Positions 10,896 through 23,988 of a stretch of DNA of 41,514 bases are shown one piece after another. The translations under genes were made by a program, and so were the position numbers. The number at the start of each line of letters is the position of its first letter. The first letter of the stretch is position 1. The stretch is taken from NCBI GenBank assembly GCA_033557835.1, contig JAWQRO010000357.1:1-41514 (forward strand), written 5' to 3'. Under the pieces are notes generated by a model. The model ran no database searches and was not told the origin of the DNA. It worked only from the letters and a program-made list of their open reading frames with translations. This DNA is from Helochares maculicollis. Taxonomy: Eukaryota; Arthropoda; Insecta; Coleoptera; Hydrophilidae.

Positions 10896-11619
10896 GATCA
10901 CAAGGTTATAAATGTACTAATTGATCAATAAAAGTAAAGTAATAATGCATTAATCATCTACTTTATTATTAGTTATTGAATTAATATAATTAAAGGAATC
11001 TTTCTATTCCCGGTTCTGTTATTACATTTTCGTTTGAATGTTGTACGATTTCTGGTTTATATTCAGTTCTATTGTCATATGTTGCATGTAGAAATTTTAC
11101 AATTTGACAGTTTGAAGTTTTGATCTAAAGATGACGTACTAGATCTTGCTTCCTAAAAAAACATTCAAACTTTATCTTTGATAAAAAATAAAATACTAAG
11201 ATATTTTAATGTATAAAATCTGATAGAAATCAATAAAATTCCGACTTCATGAATTAACCAATTACAGAATCCTTTGCGCCTACTATTTCATAAATCTGAA
11301 TAGAAATCTACGAAAAGGTTTCATTGGAAATTTAAGCAGTTAATTTTTCCCGCTAAGCTAAAATAAATTACTTCTGACAAACATTTTACAAATTATGAGT
11401 AGATAAAAGGACCTCGAAAAATCAACAGGCAAAAATATTACCAATCATTGTTTAATCATAGTTAGTGCTACCAATAAATTAAAATAACACCCACAAAATA
11501 AAAGCTAGAAATAAGAAAAAATTAAATAATGCGACCAGTTTTGAAGCTCATTTCATTGTACCATTTTTAATTTTATTGTTGCGACGAATTCATAAAATAA
11601 TATTAAAATTCTTTAGCAG
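10896..11619. other. AT-rich non-coding stretch before the Brahma exons
   Basis: No exon is recognisable here. The exons for the upstream Brahma ATPase lobe, which should precede 11620 on this strand, are not present in this interval. Confidence 0.6.
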
Positions 11620-14600
11620 CCCTGACATTTACCGTGCATCAGGTAAATTTGAATTGCTGGATCGAATTTTACCAAAACTCAAATCGACGAACCATCGAGT
11701 TCTACTTTTCTGTCAAATGACGCAACTGATGACCATAATGGAAGATTATCTAAGCTGGCGTGGCTTTGGCTATCTCAGATTGGATGGCACCACGAAAGCA
11801 GAAGATCGTGGTGATTTGCTTAAGAAATTCAACTGTAAAAACAGCGAGTATTTTATATTCCTTCTCTCGACGAGAGCTGGTGGGCTTGGCTTAAATTTGC
11901 AAAGTGCCGACACAGTTATTATATTCGATTCAGATTGGAACCCCCATCAAGATTTACAGGCGCAAGATCGTGCCCATCGTATTGGTCAACAAAATGAAGT
12001 CCGTGTATTGCGTTTAATGACAGTCAATTCTGTCGAGGAACGAATTTTGGCAGCCGCCAGGTACAAACTGAACATGGACGAGAAGGTTATCCAAGCTGGA
12101 ATGTTCGATCAGAAATCAACGGGATCGGAACGTCAACAATTTCTACAGAGTATCTTGCATCAAGATGGAGATGACGAAGAGGTTTGTTATGATTGCCCAT
12201 CGAATTTTATGATAATCAAAATATTGCTTTTTTTTTTTTTCTAACCGTAGGAAGAAAACGAAGTTCCCGATGACGAGACTGTTAATCAGATGGTTGCTCG
12301 TACAGAAGCTGAGTTCGAGCTGTTCCAAAAAATGGATCTTGAAAGGCGGCGTGAGGAAGCCAAATTAGGACCAGCACGCAAATCTAGATTAATTGAAGAA
12401 AATGAATTGCCCGATTGGCTTGTGAAAGAAGACGAAGAAGTAGACAGATGGACGTATGATGATCAAGAAGAAAGTCTTCTGGGACGTGGTACAAGGCAAC
12501 GTAAAGAAGTCGACTACACAGATAGTTTGACAGAAAAAGAATGGCTGAAAGTAAGTATAACGCAATGACAACTATTGATGTGTCTGACAGAACATATTTT
12601 TATTCCACAGGCTATAGATGAAGGAGGAGACTATGATGATGAAGAAGAAGAGGAAGAGAAAGCTCGGAAAAAGAAAGGGCGGAAGAGAAAGAAACGAGGG
12701 GATGATTCTGATTCAGAAGTGGGAACCAGTACAAAGAAGAGGCGTGGCCAATCTGGGTTGGATCCAAAATTGAAAAAACAAATGCGGAAACTAATGAATA
12801 TTGTAATGAAGTTCACTGACAGGTAAATATGTTAGTTATGCAAGTTAGATTTTAGAAATGTTTTTTAGCAGGCTAAATTTTGATTGTCCTTTTCTAGCGA
12901 TGGCAGATTACTAAGCGAACCATTTATGAAACTTCCCCCTAGGAAGGATTATCCAGATTATTACGAAATTATTAAAAAACCTATGGACATTACAAAAATT
13001 ATCAACCGAATTGATGAAGGAAAGGTAAGTTTATCTACCATTAAATACCTCTAAAATCCTCCAAGTTTTAAATGATTCTTATAAAGAGGCCTAGCTCATT
13101 TTATTTATAATTGATATTCTGCTTACGTCCTGAATGAAATCCATCTTAGTAATGCTCTCTTGCTTGACTCCAAATTCAGTAGTCTTGACCTAGATACCAA
13201 ATTCTTTGTTGATAAATTTAACACAACCATACTTTACTTCAGTTTGATCAAAAGACAAAAAGTACATTTTTTTCTGAATGTTGCATATTAAGTAGGCAGT
13301 GAAATAATAACAAAAAGAAAAATGTTGGTTATATGCAAATAAATTGCTAAATTTTGTACCTAAATCCTAAACAAGAATGAAGGTTCAACAAGACTAAAAA
13401 TTTTCTTAAATAATCTTAATTTTTACGAAAAAGCTTTTGTCGCTCTCACAGATACGGAAGAATCTGTTCTAAATGAACAGTTTCCATTTAACAGTTTTAG
13501 ATTCTTTTTCAAATATATTTTAAAGAATTCAGTCGTTAATGTGTCTCCACTCGACAAGTAATCGAAGCTTCTTTGTTATTTTTAGTACATTGTGAAATGA
13601 AAATGAAAGAAAAGTTTTACATTTCTTTGAAAACATAGTTAATATTTTCAGAGTATATCAACAATTATATTTATATAAGTATCATTTTGTAATTACACTT
13701 ATTGCATGTTTTTAAATTTTACATTTACTTTCTTGTTACCCACTTTTCAGGTTTACTTTCCCTATTAAGTTCCAACTTTTATAGTTTGATTTCATCTTCA
13801 CTTTAGAAGTATTTGATTTTTTACTATCTAATTTCTCTACACTTTTGAATTTTTTGATTTGTGGAAGGAATCCAATGTCTTAACGTTCTAACTTTTCTGG
13901 TTTCTTTTTTTGAATCGCACTTTAGTTTCTCATTCAAGTTTCATTGTATGGTATTTCTTGCGATATCTCCAATTTTTGCGACTGCCTTGATGTCTCGTTT
14001 TTTGTGTGTATTTATTATTCATTTATTGGTCCCTTTTAAGTATACGTTATGTAATTTTGTACACACTTTGAAATCAATCAATAATTGAATACATAATTTG
14101 GACTTAATCAGAGCACCAGAAGTTTTAGTTTTTTTTTTGGTTGATGAATTTTACTTTTATATTTCTTTGTTGTTTTGTTTTTATTATCAACTATTTAGAA
14201 TGCTCTTTTTTGACTAATTTTTCATGCATGTGTGAAGTGTTAAGACACTTGCATCCCCTACTACTCTATACAGGGGTAGACTATCTAAAAGCGACCCTTG
14301 GTTGGGTAAGAGTCTTTCTTGGGCACGCAAAGAGTCTACACATATAAGACTTAATGAAGAATTACTAGACCCAGTAAATGTTTCTTGACACCCTTAAAAG
14401 TAAGGCATTTCCCAACAAAGGGCTGCGGTTGCAGCCTGTCTAACCGAATCATTTAGTTTGATTAATTATCATTTTGAATTCTTCAGTGTATTGATCAAAT
14501 TTCAATAAGTTCATAATTAATTAACGTATTTTGAAAGGATTTACTTTTTATGTTATCATTTGGATTTTTACAAAACTTATTGCCTTTATCAATTCTTTCA

Positions 14601-15747
14601 CTTTTTGCAGGGATTTGTAGAATTTATAAAGATCATTAAAAATAATTCAATATTATTTCTTATGATTAAAACCTCAACAGGATTGTCCTTATGATTTGCT
14701 GACATAAATATGCAAAATTTAGTCTTACTTTACATTAAAAGTGTAAACGTTGGGATTTTCAAACTTTTCATTTGTTTTCATTGTTTCTCTTTAAGATTTT
14801 TCTGATTACAATCTGTGCTTTCATGATAATTAAGATATTTTTCAAGATTTCATTTTATTATTTGTCAGTAGGATCTTTCAATTTTTTTAATGTCTATATT
14901 TATTTTCATAATTTAAGATTTTTTTCGGGCATGCTGGTAGGATTTATTTGTTTTCTTAATTCTTACATCATTTAGATTTCTGAATTATCAGAATCCATAT
15001 CTGTTATTTACACTCTGAACTTATTAGGATTTTAAAGAATTATTTCTAGTTTCATGATTACTTCATAATTTGCTACTCTTTTTAAGGTTCTACTCATGAT
15101 CTTTACATTTTTTCTAGTCTAACTTGTTTTTGGCCTTTCTCATAATCTCTTATCTTCTTGATGCTACAGATTCTGAATTGAGATCATGAACATATTAACA
15201 AGATTGAGCTTGAAACATTTAACCTGTAGCAATGAAATTTTTAAGCTACATTTATTTGAAACATGGTCTAATTTGAGATTTTGTTATAAAATGAATGAAA
15301 ATCACATTGGTTATTTATATAAAATGTTGATAAATAGTTGATAGAACTATACTTTATATAATAGTTACAAATTAACACAAAACATACAATTTTAGTTGCG
15401 GTATCTATGTTGTTAGATTAATGTTAATTGTTCATTTTTAGTACGTCGATTTTGCGGACTTGGAAAGAGACTTCATGCTCCTCTGTCATAATGCTCAAAT
15501 GTACAACGAGGAGGCGTCCTTAATTCATGAAGACAGTATTGTACTGCAATCTCTTTTCACCAATGCTAAACAAAGGCTGGAAACTGACGGAGACTCGGAT
15601 GGCATTGATGATGAAGATGGAAATAAGTCCGATGCTGACTCATCGGTTAAAATGAAAATCAAATTAAAAAATAAGAAAACACCGGGAAGGCGCAAGCGAT
15701 CAGTGAAAAAATATGTATCAGATGATGATGACGACGATGACGATTAA
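11620..15747 (+). CDS. brm: Brahma (SWI/SNF ATPase, SMARCA2/4 homologue), C-terminal third, five exons; 5' part not in window
   Basis: Coding exons are 11620 (or 11617; the acceptor is a NAGNAG)-12181, 12251-12550, 12611-12822, 12898-13024 and 15442-15747, all in phase, giving about 500 residues. In order: the helicase C-terminal lobe starting at DIYRASGKFELLDRI, with motif IV (VLLFCQMT), motif V (STRAGGLGLNLQ) and motif VI (QAQDRAHRIGQ); the SnAC region (VIQAGMFDQKS to DSLTEKEWLK); a Lys-Arg/acidic linker; a bromodomain split by the 2.4-kb last intron, with acetyl-lysine-binding Asn in NAQMYNEE; and a basic then Asp-rich tail ending in a run of eight Asp. Brahma is the nucleosome-remodelling motor of the nuclear BAP/PBAP complexes. 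The QLQ, HSA and ATP-binding lobe are absent from the window. AATAAA at 16001-16006 is a likely poly(A) signal. Confidence 0.93.
13025..15441 (+). other. Last Brahma intron, T-rich
   Basis: This 2.4-kb intron runs from gtaagt to tttttag and splits the bromodomain. From about 13740 to 15180 the plus strand is strikingly T-rich, and the small open frames there encode Phe/Leu/Ile-rich low-complexity peptides, so I do not call them genes. A GC-richer patch at about 14220-14430 (ctatacaggggtagac, gggctgcggttgcagcc) differs from its surroundings and may be an old insertion. Confidence 0.8.
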
Positions 15748-16000
15748 AATGTCCTCGCCTGTAAATTAAATTAGCAGTTAAGTATAATCTACACAATATG
15801 AGTGTTATTTCAAATTTGAAACTACTGTATTTATAATTTTATATTTTCTGAATCGACCGCTTTAGTTTTTTTGGTTTTATGAGGTAGTTTCCTTGCTTAA
15901 ATTTGTACTACACTTTACATTTTATTATCACTTATATAAATTATGTTTGATTTAATCGGTTGCATAATTGTAGGAATAAGTATTATATAAATAGAGAAGT

Positions 16001-16006
16001 AATAAA
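16001..16006 (+). terminator. brm: Poly(A) signal of Brahma
   Basis: AATAAA lies 254 bases after the Brahma stop codon. Beyond it, up to about 16880, I see no gene; this is the gap between two convergent genes. Confidence 0.6.
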
Positions 16007-16879
16007 GTAATGTAGATGGTAATTTCATGTTTATATTTCCTTTTCCTTTTAAATTTGAATAGGATTTTTGGGGAATCAGACTTCAGTTTCTTCAATCGAC
16101 TTGTAGGAGCATCAGGAGAGATACTAAAAGAAATGAATAAAACAAGTATAATTGCTTTTATTTTACGTATAAAACAGTATAATGATAAACAAAGTCTACT
16201 AAATCACAAAATGACTAGATGACAAAGCCAACAAATTATTAAACCTTCAAACTCATAATGCACGCCTTCTTCAGTGAAGTTAAATTTAAGTAATACAAGT
16301 AAAATAATACATAATATTAGGTATTTTGCATTTCCCTAATTGAAATTTTGCTCTTGAAATGCATGACCAGTTTTTTTATTTAATAAATATAGTTCTGTCA
16401 TAGAAATGGAGGGCAAAACGAAACAAAATTGTTCTGACAATGCAAATGAAAGTTATTTAAAAATTGAAAACAGTTAGCGTTATCAGGGAAACACAACCTA
16501 CAGTGTAACACACATTAGTTTCTTATAAAAAAGGAAGACCATTTGTTAATATACAATAATATTCTTAAATATATGAATTATAAAAATACAAATATTTATA
16601 TTAATTTACTACCTGCACAGGCCTTAAGTAAAATACAATTCAGCTACCTTTGAATACAATAAATAGAAATGTTTTATTCTTACAAATACATCCTACAGTT
16701 TTAAATGTTGGATACATCTAGTTATTTTAGCAACAGTAAATACATTCCATAGACAGATTCAGTGTGCATACTATCTACTGTGATTAAAGTCTTTAATTAG
16801 ATAGATCATCCTATTGTAAAATGCATAACACCCAAAAAGCAGCTTCCCTTGGACAACGTAGCTTCAACGATAAAACATT

Positions 16880-16889
16880 TTTATTTATT
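16880..16889 (-). terminator. Poly(A) signals of the LRRC20-like gene
   Basis: Two overlapping AATAAA words read on the minus strand (tttatttatt on plus), 38-47 bases after the stop codon at 16927. Confidence 0.6.
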
Positions 16890-16926
16890 GGTATATGGCA
16901 GTGTTATTTAAATAATTTAATCTAAG

Positions 16927-19900
16927 CTAAATAGTCAAGTCTTCCCAATCCTCCCTTTCTCTCGGTGTTAACGATATTTGAATCGTGGTTATCGATGCTA
17001 ATAAATCGTGACATCTAGCCGTTAGGGGATTTACTTGTAGATCTAACGTCTCCAAAGACGGAGCTTCTTTGATTTCTTCTACTTCTACATCTACGATATG
17101 ATTGTTACTGGCGTTTAAGGTTTGAAGTTTGGGTATTCTAAACACACAACTGGGTAAAGATATGAACGTGTTGTGGGAGAGATCCAATCTTAATAACGAT
17201 CCCAAATCGGCTATTTCATCTGGTAATTTTGCCATTTGATTATGTGATAAGTTAAGATCGGATATCAGACTGAACTTAACAGCAAACTTTGGAGGTATCT
17301 TCGTGATTACGTTGCCACTCAAGTCACAGGACTTCAACTCAGTGTGTCTCATCAAATGATACACAGCATCGGGGACTTGCATGAGTTGGCACTCTGAGAG
17401 ATCTGAAAGAATGAAGAGTTTGTTAATCATCTTTGAAGAAAAGTTTTAGGATAATTTTAAATCGATTAATGACTGCCTCTGTTTAAATTTCAACAAATGA
17501 GAGTCTAGGTGATGTTTCTGTTAAATAGGTGACAAGACGAAAACCTTCTAAATTAATTTATTAATAGTCATTTTTACTAATTCTATATTGTGCACACAAA
17601 CAGCAACCCAACATGCTTACAAAAGATTTCCACTTTTGTACCAATCAAATTTTTCACCAAATATAACTACAGAAAATAATCACATTTAGAAATTTTTGAC
17701 TAATACTTTTGCTCCTAAATGCAATAAAATCTTGACAGCACTAATTAACTGTTACATTTGTTAAAGCAGTTCATTTATATAAAATTTAAATGTTTGTTTT
17801 TGCATCAAATCTTTATTTTTTTCGTTTTTCTGTCTGAATATATTTTCCCTTTGGAATTTGAATATGTATATTAAATAAATTAAAATATTAAAATAAATCT
17901 TCCTGACCGATTGAGAGATTCGTCGATGTCTAGCCCAAACTGCTAAAATAAGGACAATGCAATTTTGTGAACAGACTTTAAAACAAACTTTGAAACTTCA
18001 TTCAAAATTAGCACCATTAATCGACTTTTTTCACCAACAGGTAATAAGCAAGCGTTTTGTATGTAATATTGAATCAAAAGTAGTTGTCTTGATCTGCATG
18101 TATCTTGTATATAAAAAGGGAAATCTGCTTCCTTTCATAACTAATTGCCAAATGTAAGATTAAAAGTCAAAATAGATTATTTGTGCACGTCGACAATACC
18201 CTGAATTTACTGGAAGCTGGGCAAATACAAGCTGGATCTTATAAAAGAATTTACCTGGAAGATTGTCTAGCATTAAGAAAGGGAATAGGAAAATTTAAGA
18301 GCTCAGGCAAAAAGTAGTTTATATAAAATCTTTGCCGAGTTTTTAAAAGTATGTAAATTTGGAAAGATACATGTTTTTTTATCAATTTTGTCAAGTTGCT
18401 TTATGTCAAGGAAGTGCTTTGAAGAATATCGTATTAAAAAATATTTATATCTTTTGTTGTTTCTATTGTCTTAAATTAGAATGTATCGCAAGTCATAATA
18501 AATAAAAAGCTTAACTGCTGAAGTGTCATTATTTCAAGCGGCTTATACTGTTATTTCAATAAGTTATGTGCTTCATTTTGACAAAGCAAGACCTACATGA
18601 AACATGCCGGCTTTGCGTTCAATAACAAAGAAGTATCCCAGGTACTGGTTTTATAAGATTCAATATTGAAAGTGAATAATATAGCTTATTATAGTTACTT
18701 TGGTAACGTAAAGCGAAATGTTAATACATAAATATAATTATTGTTTATAACTGAGTTCCGAGATTTAAGAACAGTGTCCTCTTATCATATATTTATCAGT
18801 TCATCTGTAATATTTAAATTACAGGAAAACATGAAAAATTGTGATAATACCATAAATGCAATTATTAGCTTAAAGTTAGTTTGATGCTTTAGTTTTTCAG
18901 GAGGAAACAATGTTTTTTTTTAATCGAGACTAGTTTGATGTTTATAAACAGAAAAGAATCTAGTTACATATGCATAGGTTTAAAGGGTAAAATAAACGTC
19001 TTTTAGTGAGGAATGTAAAAGTGAATGTAATTCTTATATCAAAGGAAATGTAGATTACAAAGACTAATTTGCGATAATTATTCTTTAATTTGATCCTGAC
19101 TGAATCGTTGACATATATTACAATCAACTAATCTTTAATTGTTTAATTGCTACAAGAAGAAAGCCATTTCAATCTTAAAAATTTAACTTTTCATTAAAAA
19201 TTTCAATATTAATAAAATGCTACTTTCACTGAGCCGATCTAACAACCATATTCAAAATGATATATATTTTGTATGAATGCAATACATGTAATTCAAAATT
19301 TCTACTTGACGATTTTATCGTTTTCATTCTAGTCACAAACTAAAATAGCACAAAACATGCACTAATTATTTGTTTCATGTGCATTTAAACACAGTACTTA
19401 AAGGTACAATTTGAAGTGATATGGTAAGTAAAGTTCAATGTATAATACTTAACTCTAGAAGTAATATAACTTTATGTGGTCTCTAATGCTTGTGTAAAAG
19501 GAAGAAAAAAGAAAAATGAATTTGCTCTAGAAGAAAGAACTGTTGTTCAAACACCAAGAAAAGGGCATACGATATTATCAATAATAATAAACCAATAGAA
19601 ATTTTTCATGAGGTCTTAATTCATGCAGCCAAAATTAAATTATGTGCTTAGGTCACTTATAGCAAGGAAGCAATAATAATGTTCAGCAGGTATTTAATAG
19701 TTAACTTACGATATTATTATGTAAAGCTATGTAATGACTCTGAAACCAATATAATATATTAATGCTAAAAACAGTACTAATAAACATAATAGATGCCCCT
19801 CAGCACTTAAAAAAATAGAAGACAGCCATATGGATATAGAGATCAACTTTGTTATCTAGACCATCACCACCAAATTCCACCTTGTAAGTGAGGTGGTCAA

Positions 19901-20849
19901 ATTCTTCGATATTAATTATCTAAGAAGTATCAAAAGAAAATTAACTTTCCCTTAAGTATATGAATACTGGCACATATGTGCAAATAGATGTTGAAACCTA
20001 AATATAAATAACATTAAATAGTACTTTAGTTGAACCAAAATTGCTCTCTTATAATTCTATAAACTCTGAAGAGAAGTGTGTATTCAAAAAGTATTAATTA
20101 AAGATAAAGTAGGTATTTATATAAGTTGAATCTCGCTTCCCAATGCAAGCGTCATCTGTAACAGAATAACTGAACTTGTTCTATACCATTGAACAAAATT
20201 ATTCTGAAAATACGATACTTTGTGAATGAGACATAAAAAATATGTACTTTAAAAAAATTAAGAATTTCACAACATTAAAGTTTTTTAAAAGCCAAACTGT
20301 CACAATAAACAAGCTAGTATAACGAAAAAGTTCTAGATTCTACACCTTGAGATCATAGTGACGTCACATGAATATGGCATATCGTAATAGTAGCGAGAAT
20401 TCAAACAATAAGCGATATAGATTCATGCAGAATCGAAACTAATTGGTGTTTAAAACGTAAGAATATGAAGTAATTAGCACGTTTTTTGCGCCAAGAGCTA
20501 AGGATAACTGGGGTGATTATGCACGAAAAAGCGCGTTGAATAAATTTTTTGGTGCATGATTCATTTTGAAACAAGGAAAACAATCAGAACCGGATCGCGT
20601 TACATAAATGTGCAACTGTTGAAATGTTGAAGCGCGTGTACAATGAGAACTTTCTCGGTTTTGGCATAGTTTAAATATTGTAATTTCCGCATTTTAAAAT
20701 TAACGATCTGTAAATCTAGAAATGAAAAGACTAATAAATTATTTTTTTTGAGCGGCTCAAGCAGGTTAAAAAAACGTATCGATACCCAAATGTTCCGTTT
20801 CCTGGGCATCTTCACATCTGTGAATAACTTTCGTAACAGCTGATGCCAT
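16927..20849 (-). CDS. LRRC20-like leucine-rich-repeat protein, short form (two exons)
   Basis: The last exon (17402-16927) and first exon (20849-20786) join in phase 1 (G+AT gives Asp) to 179 residues; vertebrate LRRC20 has about 184. The N-terminus is MASAVTKVIHRCEDAQE. The body has a leucine-rich-repeat solenoid: LDLSECQLMQVPDAVY, LKSCDLSGNVITKIPPKF, ISDLNLSHNQMAKLPDEI, LLRLDLSHNTFISLPSCV, LQTLNASNNHIVDVEV, LETLDLQVNPL, then a polar tail. There is no signal peptide or membrane segment, so it is probably intracellular; LRRC20 has no firmly established function. The acceptor is ttctttcag and the donor gtatcg. The frame is open upstream of ATG 20849, so an N-terminal extension to 21029 cannot be excluded, but family length favours ATG 20849. 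A second first exon lies at 25643-25802. The gene is convergent with Brahma. Confidence 0.85.
17957..18317 (+). CDS. Possible two-exon gene of unknown function nested in the LRRC20-like intron
   Basis: Proposed exons 17957-18040 and 18159-18317 join in phase 0 to 80 residues. Exon 1 starts at a real ATG and ends at caacag with donor gtaata; exon 2 follows tgtaag. The product starts MQFCEQTLKQTLKLHSKL, has an amphipathic, probably helical first half and ends GKFKSSGKK with a basic tail. The frame stays open for 16 codons upstream of the ATG (from about 17909), so further 5' coding exons are possible. AATAAA words at 18497-18506 suit a 3' end. It lies on the strand opposite LRRC20. I do not recognise the family. 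The evidence is open frames with plausible splice sites and non-AT-biased codons; the acceptor's pyrimidine tract is weak. Confidence 0.45.
18504..20785. other. Rest of the LRRC20-like intron, nothing recognised
   Basis: AT-rich sequence with no domain-bearing open frame, no transposon ends and no RNA gene that I can support. Confidence 0.55.
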
Positions 20850-23800
20850 GGATGTTTCGGGCTGAACTAGACGTAGATCGGGGGAATCGCGTTTGAATTG
20901 CGCAGGCTTTGAGTTCCCATTTATACGAGAGATGTTTTTAGCGGAAGTGCAGCCAGCACAAAGAAAGTTAATTATAACATTGATGGGTACTAAAATCGGC
21001 CAGGAAAAACCTTGCTGGAAACGCTTCATTATCAGGGCAGCTGCGGAGAAAGATTGAAAGTGATTCTACGCGGTAGGAATCGAGACGTTTCGGTTCTGCC
21101 AGCCCGTTTTCACGCGCTTTATGTGCTATTTACTTTTTTTAATAATGCTATAAAACTATTGCATGTTCTGTTTAACTGGGATCCATTTTATTTTTACTTT
21201 TTTGGAAACTTCTTCTTGCATCGCGGCTATTAAGTATTGTCTATTGTTATGTGCGCATTTGTGCTTAAAGTTTAATATGACGTGAAATCAATTCTATATT
21301 CATGAGCATAGGATTTTTGATTTTTTTTAATAAAGTTGTATAAAAGTATAAAGCTTCATCTGGGGAGTATTTTTGTTAACGAATAATGTATTAATAGTAT
21401 TTAGAAAATATATATTTTTAAATAATAACTGTAATTAGTTTCTTGATTAACTCTATGTTTAAGTGGCAGCTAAAAACCTAGTTAAGAACCCCGAAATGTT
21501 CACACTGTCACAAAAGCGAGTCGATATTGCGTATGCCATACTTATATGTAGGCGTCACAACATAGTTTAGTCCTACTCTATTACAAAAAAATTTACTTTT
21601 CTGGACATATTGCTAATTTCTGAGGGTTCTCTATGTACTTTCATTTACTATTTCTGATTTATTCTTAGGTAAGAAATTGTTTCGGTAAAGAATCAACAAA
21701 CTGAGTAAGAAAAAAAAGTTGAAATTCTAACCCTAAAAGGGTGAAAAGGGGAGTTGAATGTGTTTATAACGACTCTTGATTTCGAAAACTAAAAATAATA
21801 CAGATATGAAAATTTAATTGCATTTGTCACTTTTTATAAAATTTAGTTAGCATAGGACTATATGATGATTTTTCTAAAGGCATATCTCAAAAATAGTTGA
21901 CACTATCGATAAAAACCCAAGACTTTTATTTTTGAACGAGATCCAAAAAATGGTTTTAGTCATTCATCTTTCTCTAACTACTGTGGTGAACGTGATTATT
22001 ATATTGAGTCCATTTATTATCACTATTCAAAAATGGATTTCGACATTACCCAAAAAGTTATTTTTGCATTTTGTTTTTCTAAAACTTGTAAATCGTTTTG
22101 ATAAATATAATATGACCAGAACAAGATTAATTACATTACTTTTTCATGCGAAAATCAAGCTATTCATGTTCATATGCAAACTCTCAAAAGTTGTGATTAT
22201 GAATTTTATATGCAAGGTTTTGATTAGTCATTTACTTCTTAAGCGTTTATAATCTCTTAAAATTTATTACACTATTGATAAATCACATCATGTTTATTTG
22301 TAAATTTTGCTTCAGGGTATTGATTTCTTAAAGTTTTACATAAATATATCTCCTACTTACAACCTATCTGGAAACACTATCATATTTGTTAAAATGTTTT
22401 TCTTTGTTTCTCTTACACAAAATCCATAATATTTTTTGTAAGCGTTTTGAAATCTTTTGTTTTATGAATTGTAAAGCTATCGATTTTCGATAATCTTCAT
22501 ATTTGTTTAATTTTTACACCAGTTGATAGGTTTTTTTGAGCTAGGAAATGATAATATTGCATATTGCTCAGGCTTTATGGATGGTCGATGCGTTTACTTC
22601 TAGAAACTATTTGATGTGTTCAATATCAGCCAATGGTGTCATTGAAGCTTTGTCGTAAATATCCCTTAATAAATGCTATCCGATCAACTTTTTCTTTTGT
22701 ATACCTTCAAATAATAAAATGCGTATCATTAATTTCGAGTTAGGTTCCCAAAGTTGTGCAGCAATTCGAAAGGATTTTTAATTTTAAGTTTGATAGCTTA
22801 AAAACAGCTTTTGTCCGTTTTAACTTATTCTAAGAAATTAAGTGACTTCTGTCTTTCTTCCTTTCTTTAAACAAAGAGGTTTGCAATTTTGGGTACATTG
22901 CTGACTAATTTGGCTATATGACAAACCTTTGGGTTTGATAATAGGATCTGGAGTTGTAGCATTTTGGGAATCTACAGATTTTCTTTAGGAATTCGCTTTT
23001 TCTATTTGAACCTTGTGATTATAACGGTCAGATCTCAAAAAAATTATGCGCTCTTCTAAGTCGGTTGCAAATAATGACGTTATTTGTGTATACCTGGCAA
23101 ATATTTTTAATGTGATTCCTAATGTATCTAAAGTTTTTCTCTTAGAAATCAGTGACTCATAAAAGTTGAAAAGGTTGTTAAAAAATAATTTTATATTGCT
23201 CGCAGAATTAAAAGTCTTCTATTCTTTATAATTTAGGTAATTAGATGACATTTCTAACATTCACGCAATCACCTGGAAGCTGATAAATATATTTATTAGT
23301 ATACTAACTGTAAATCGATTTATATGGATCTTGTCTGGCATTCATCTAAACAATATTATAATACCCTCATATATCAGGAATATTTTCAATCACGAGAAAT
23401 TCTGCAACTATTTTCTGGCCAAATCACAAAATATATTCATCATATATTAGTTTTTATACTAGTGAATATTTAACGTTTTATGAAGCTGTAGCAAAATTTA
23501 CAAGAAGTAATGGCTTGAAACCTAGACTTTTTATGAAAATATCAAACAAAATTGTAGATAGGAGCCTGGCTCTTTTCAAATATTCAATACAATAAAAGTA
23601 GTAATAAAGTAAATTTTGAGAAAAAAATATTTTAGGGGAAAAAGCACATATTCTTTTTCGTTAATTATTTTACTAGTAGCAACTTAATGCAAAAATTAAA
23701 GAGTTTGGCAAATGCTTGTAAAGTTGCTTACAAAACAAGAAAAGTTATGTCATTCTTCGTAACACACTGAAGCAAAGGAGAATGTCAACAGTGCACAGAA

Positions 23801-23942
23801 ACGACAAAAGTAAAAAAAACTTGCAATTGTAAGGAAATTGAATTTTAATCACACACTAATTATTGATTTTAAGTCGAACACGGCTGCAGAAACTTGTGAC
23901 ATATGACAATTAACAAGTAAACATAGATCGTACTTTATATCA

Positions 23943-23988
<46 letters not shown>

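Noticed and set aside
14141..14347. Cys/Phe-rich open frame in the Brahma intron
   Set aside because: A product of T-rich intron sequence; no domain and no splice support.
21932..22252. 106-codon hydrophobic open frame
   Set aside because: It starts at TTG and lies in a T-rich block; the Ile/Leu/Phe/Lys-rich composition is typical of AT-rich noise rather than a membrane protein.
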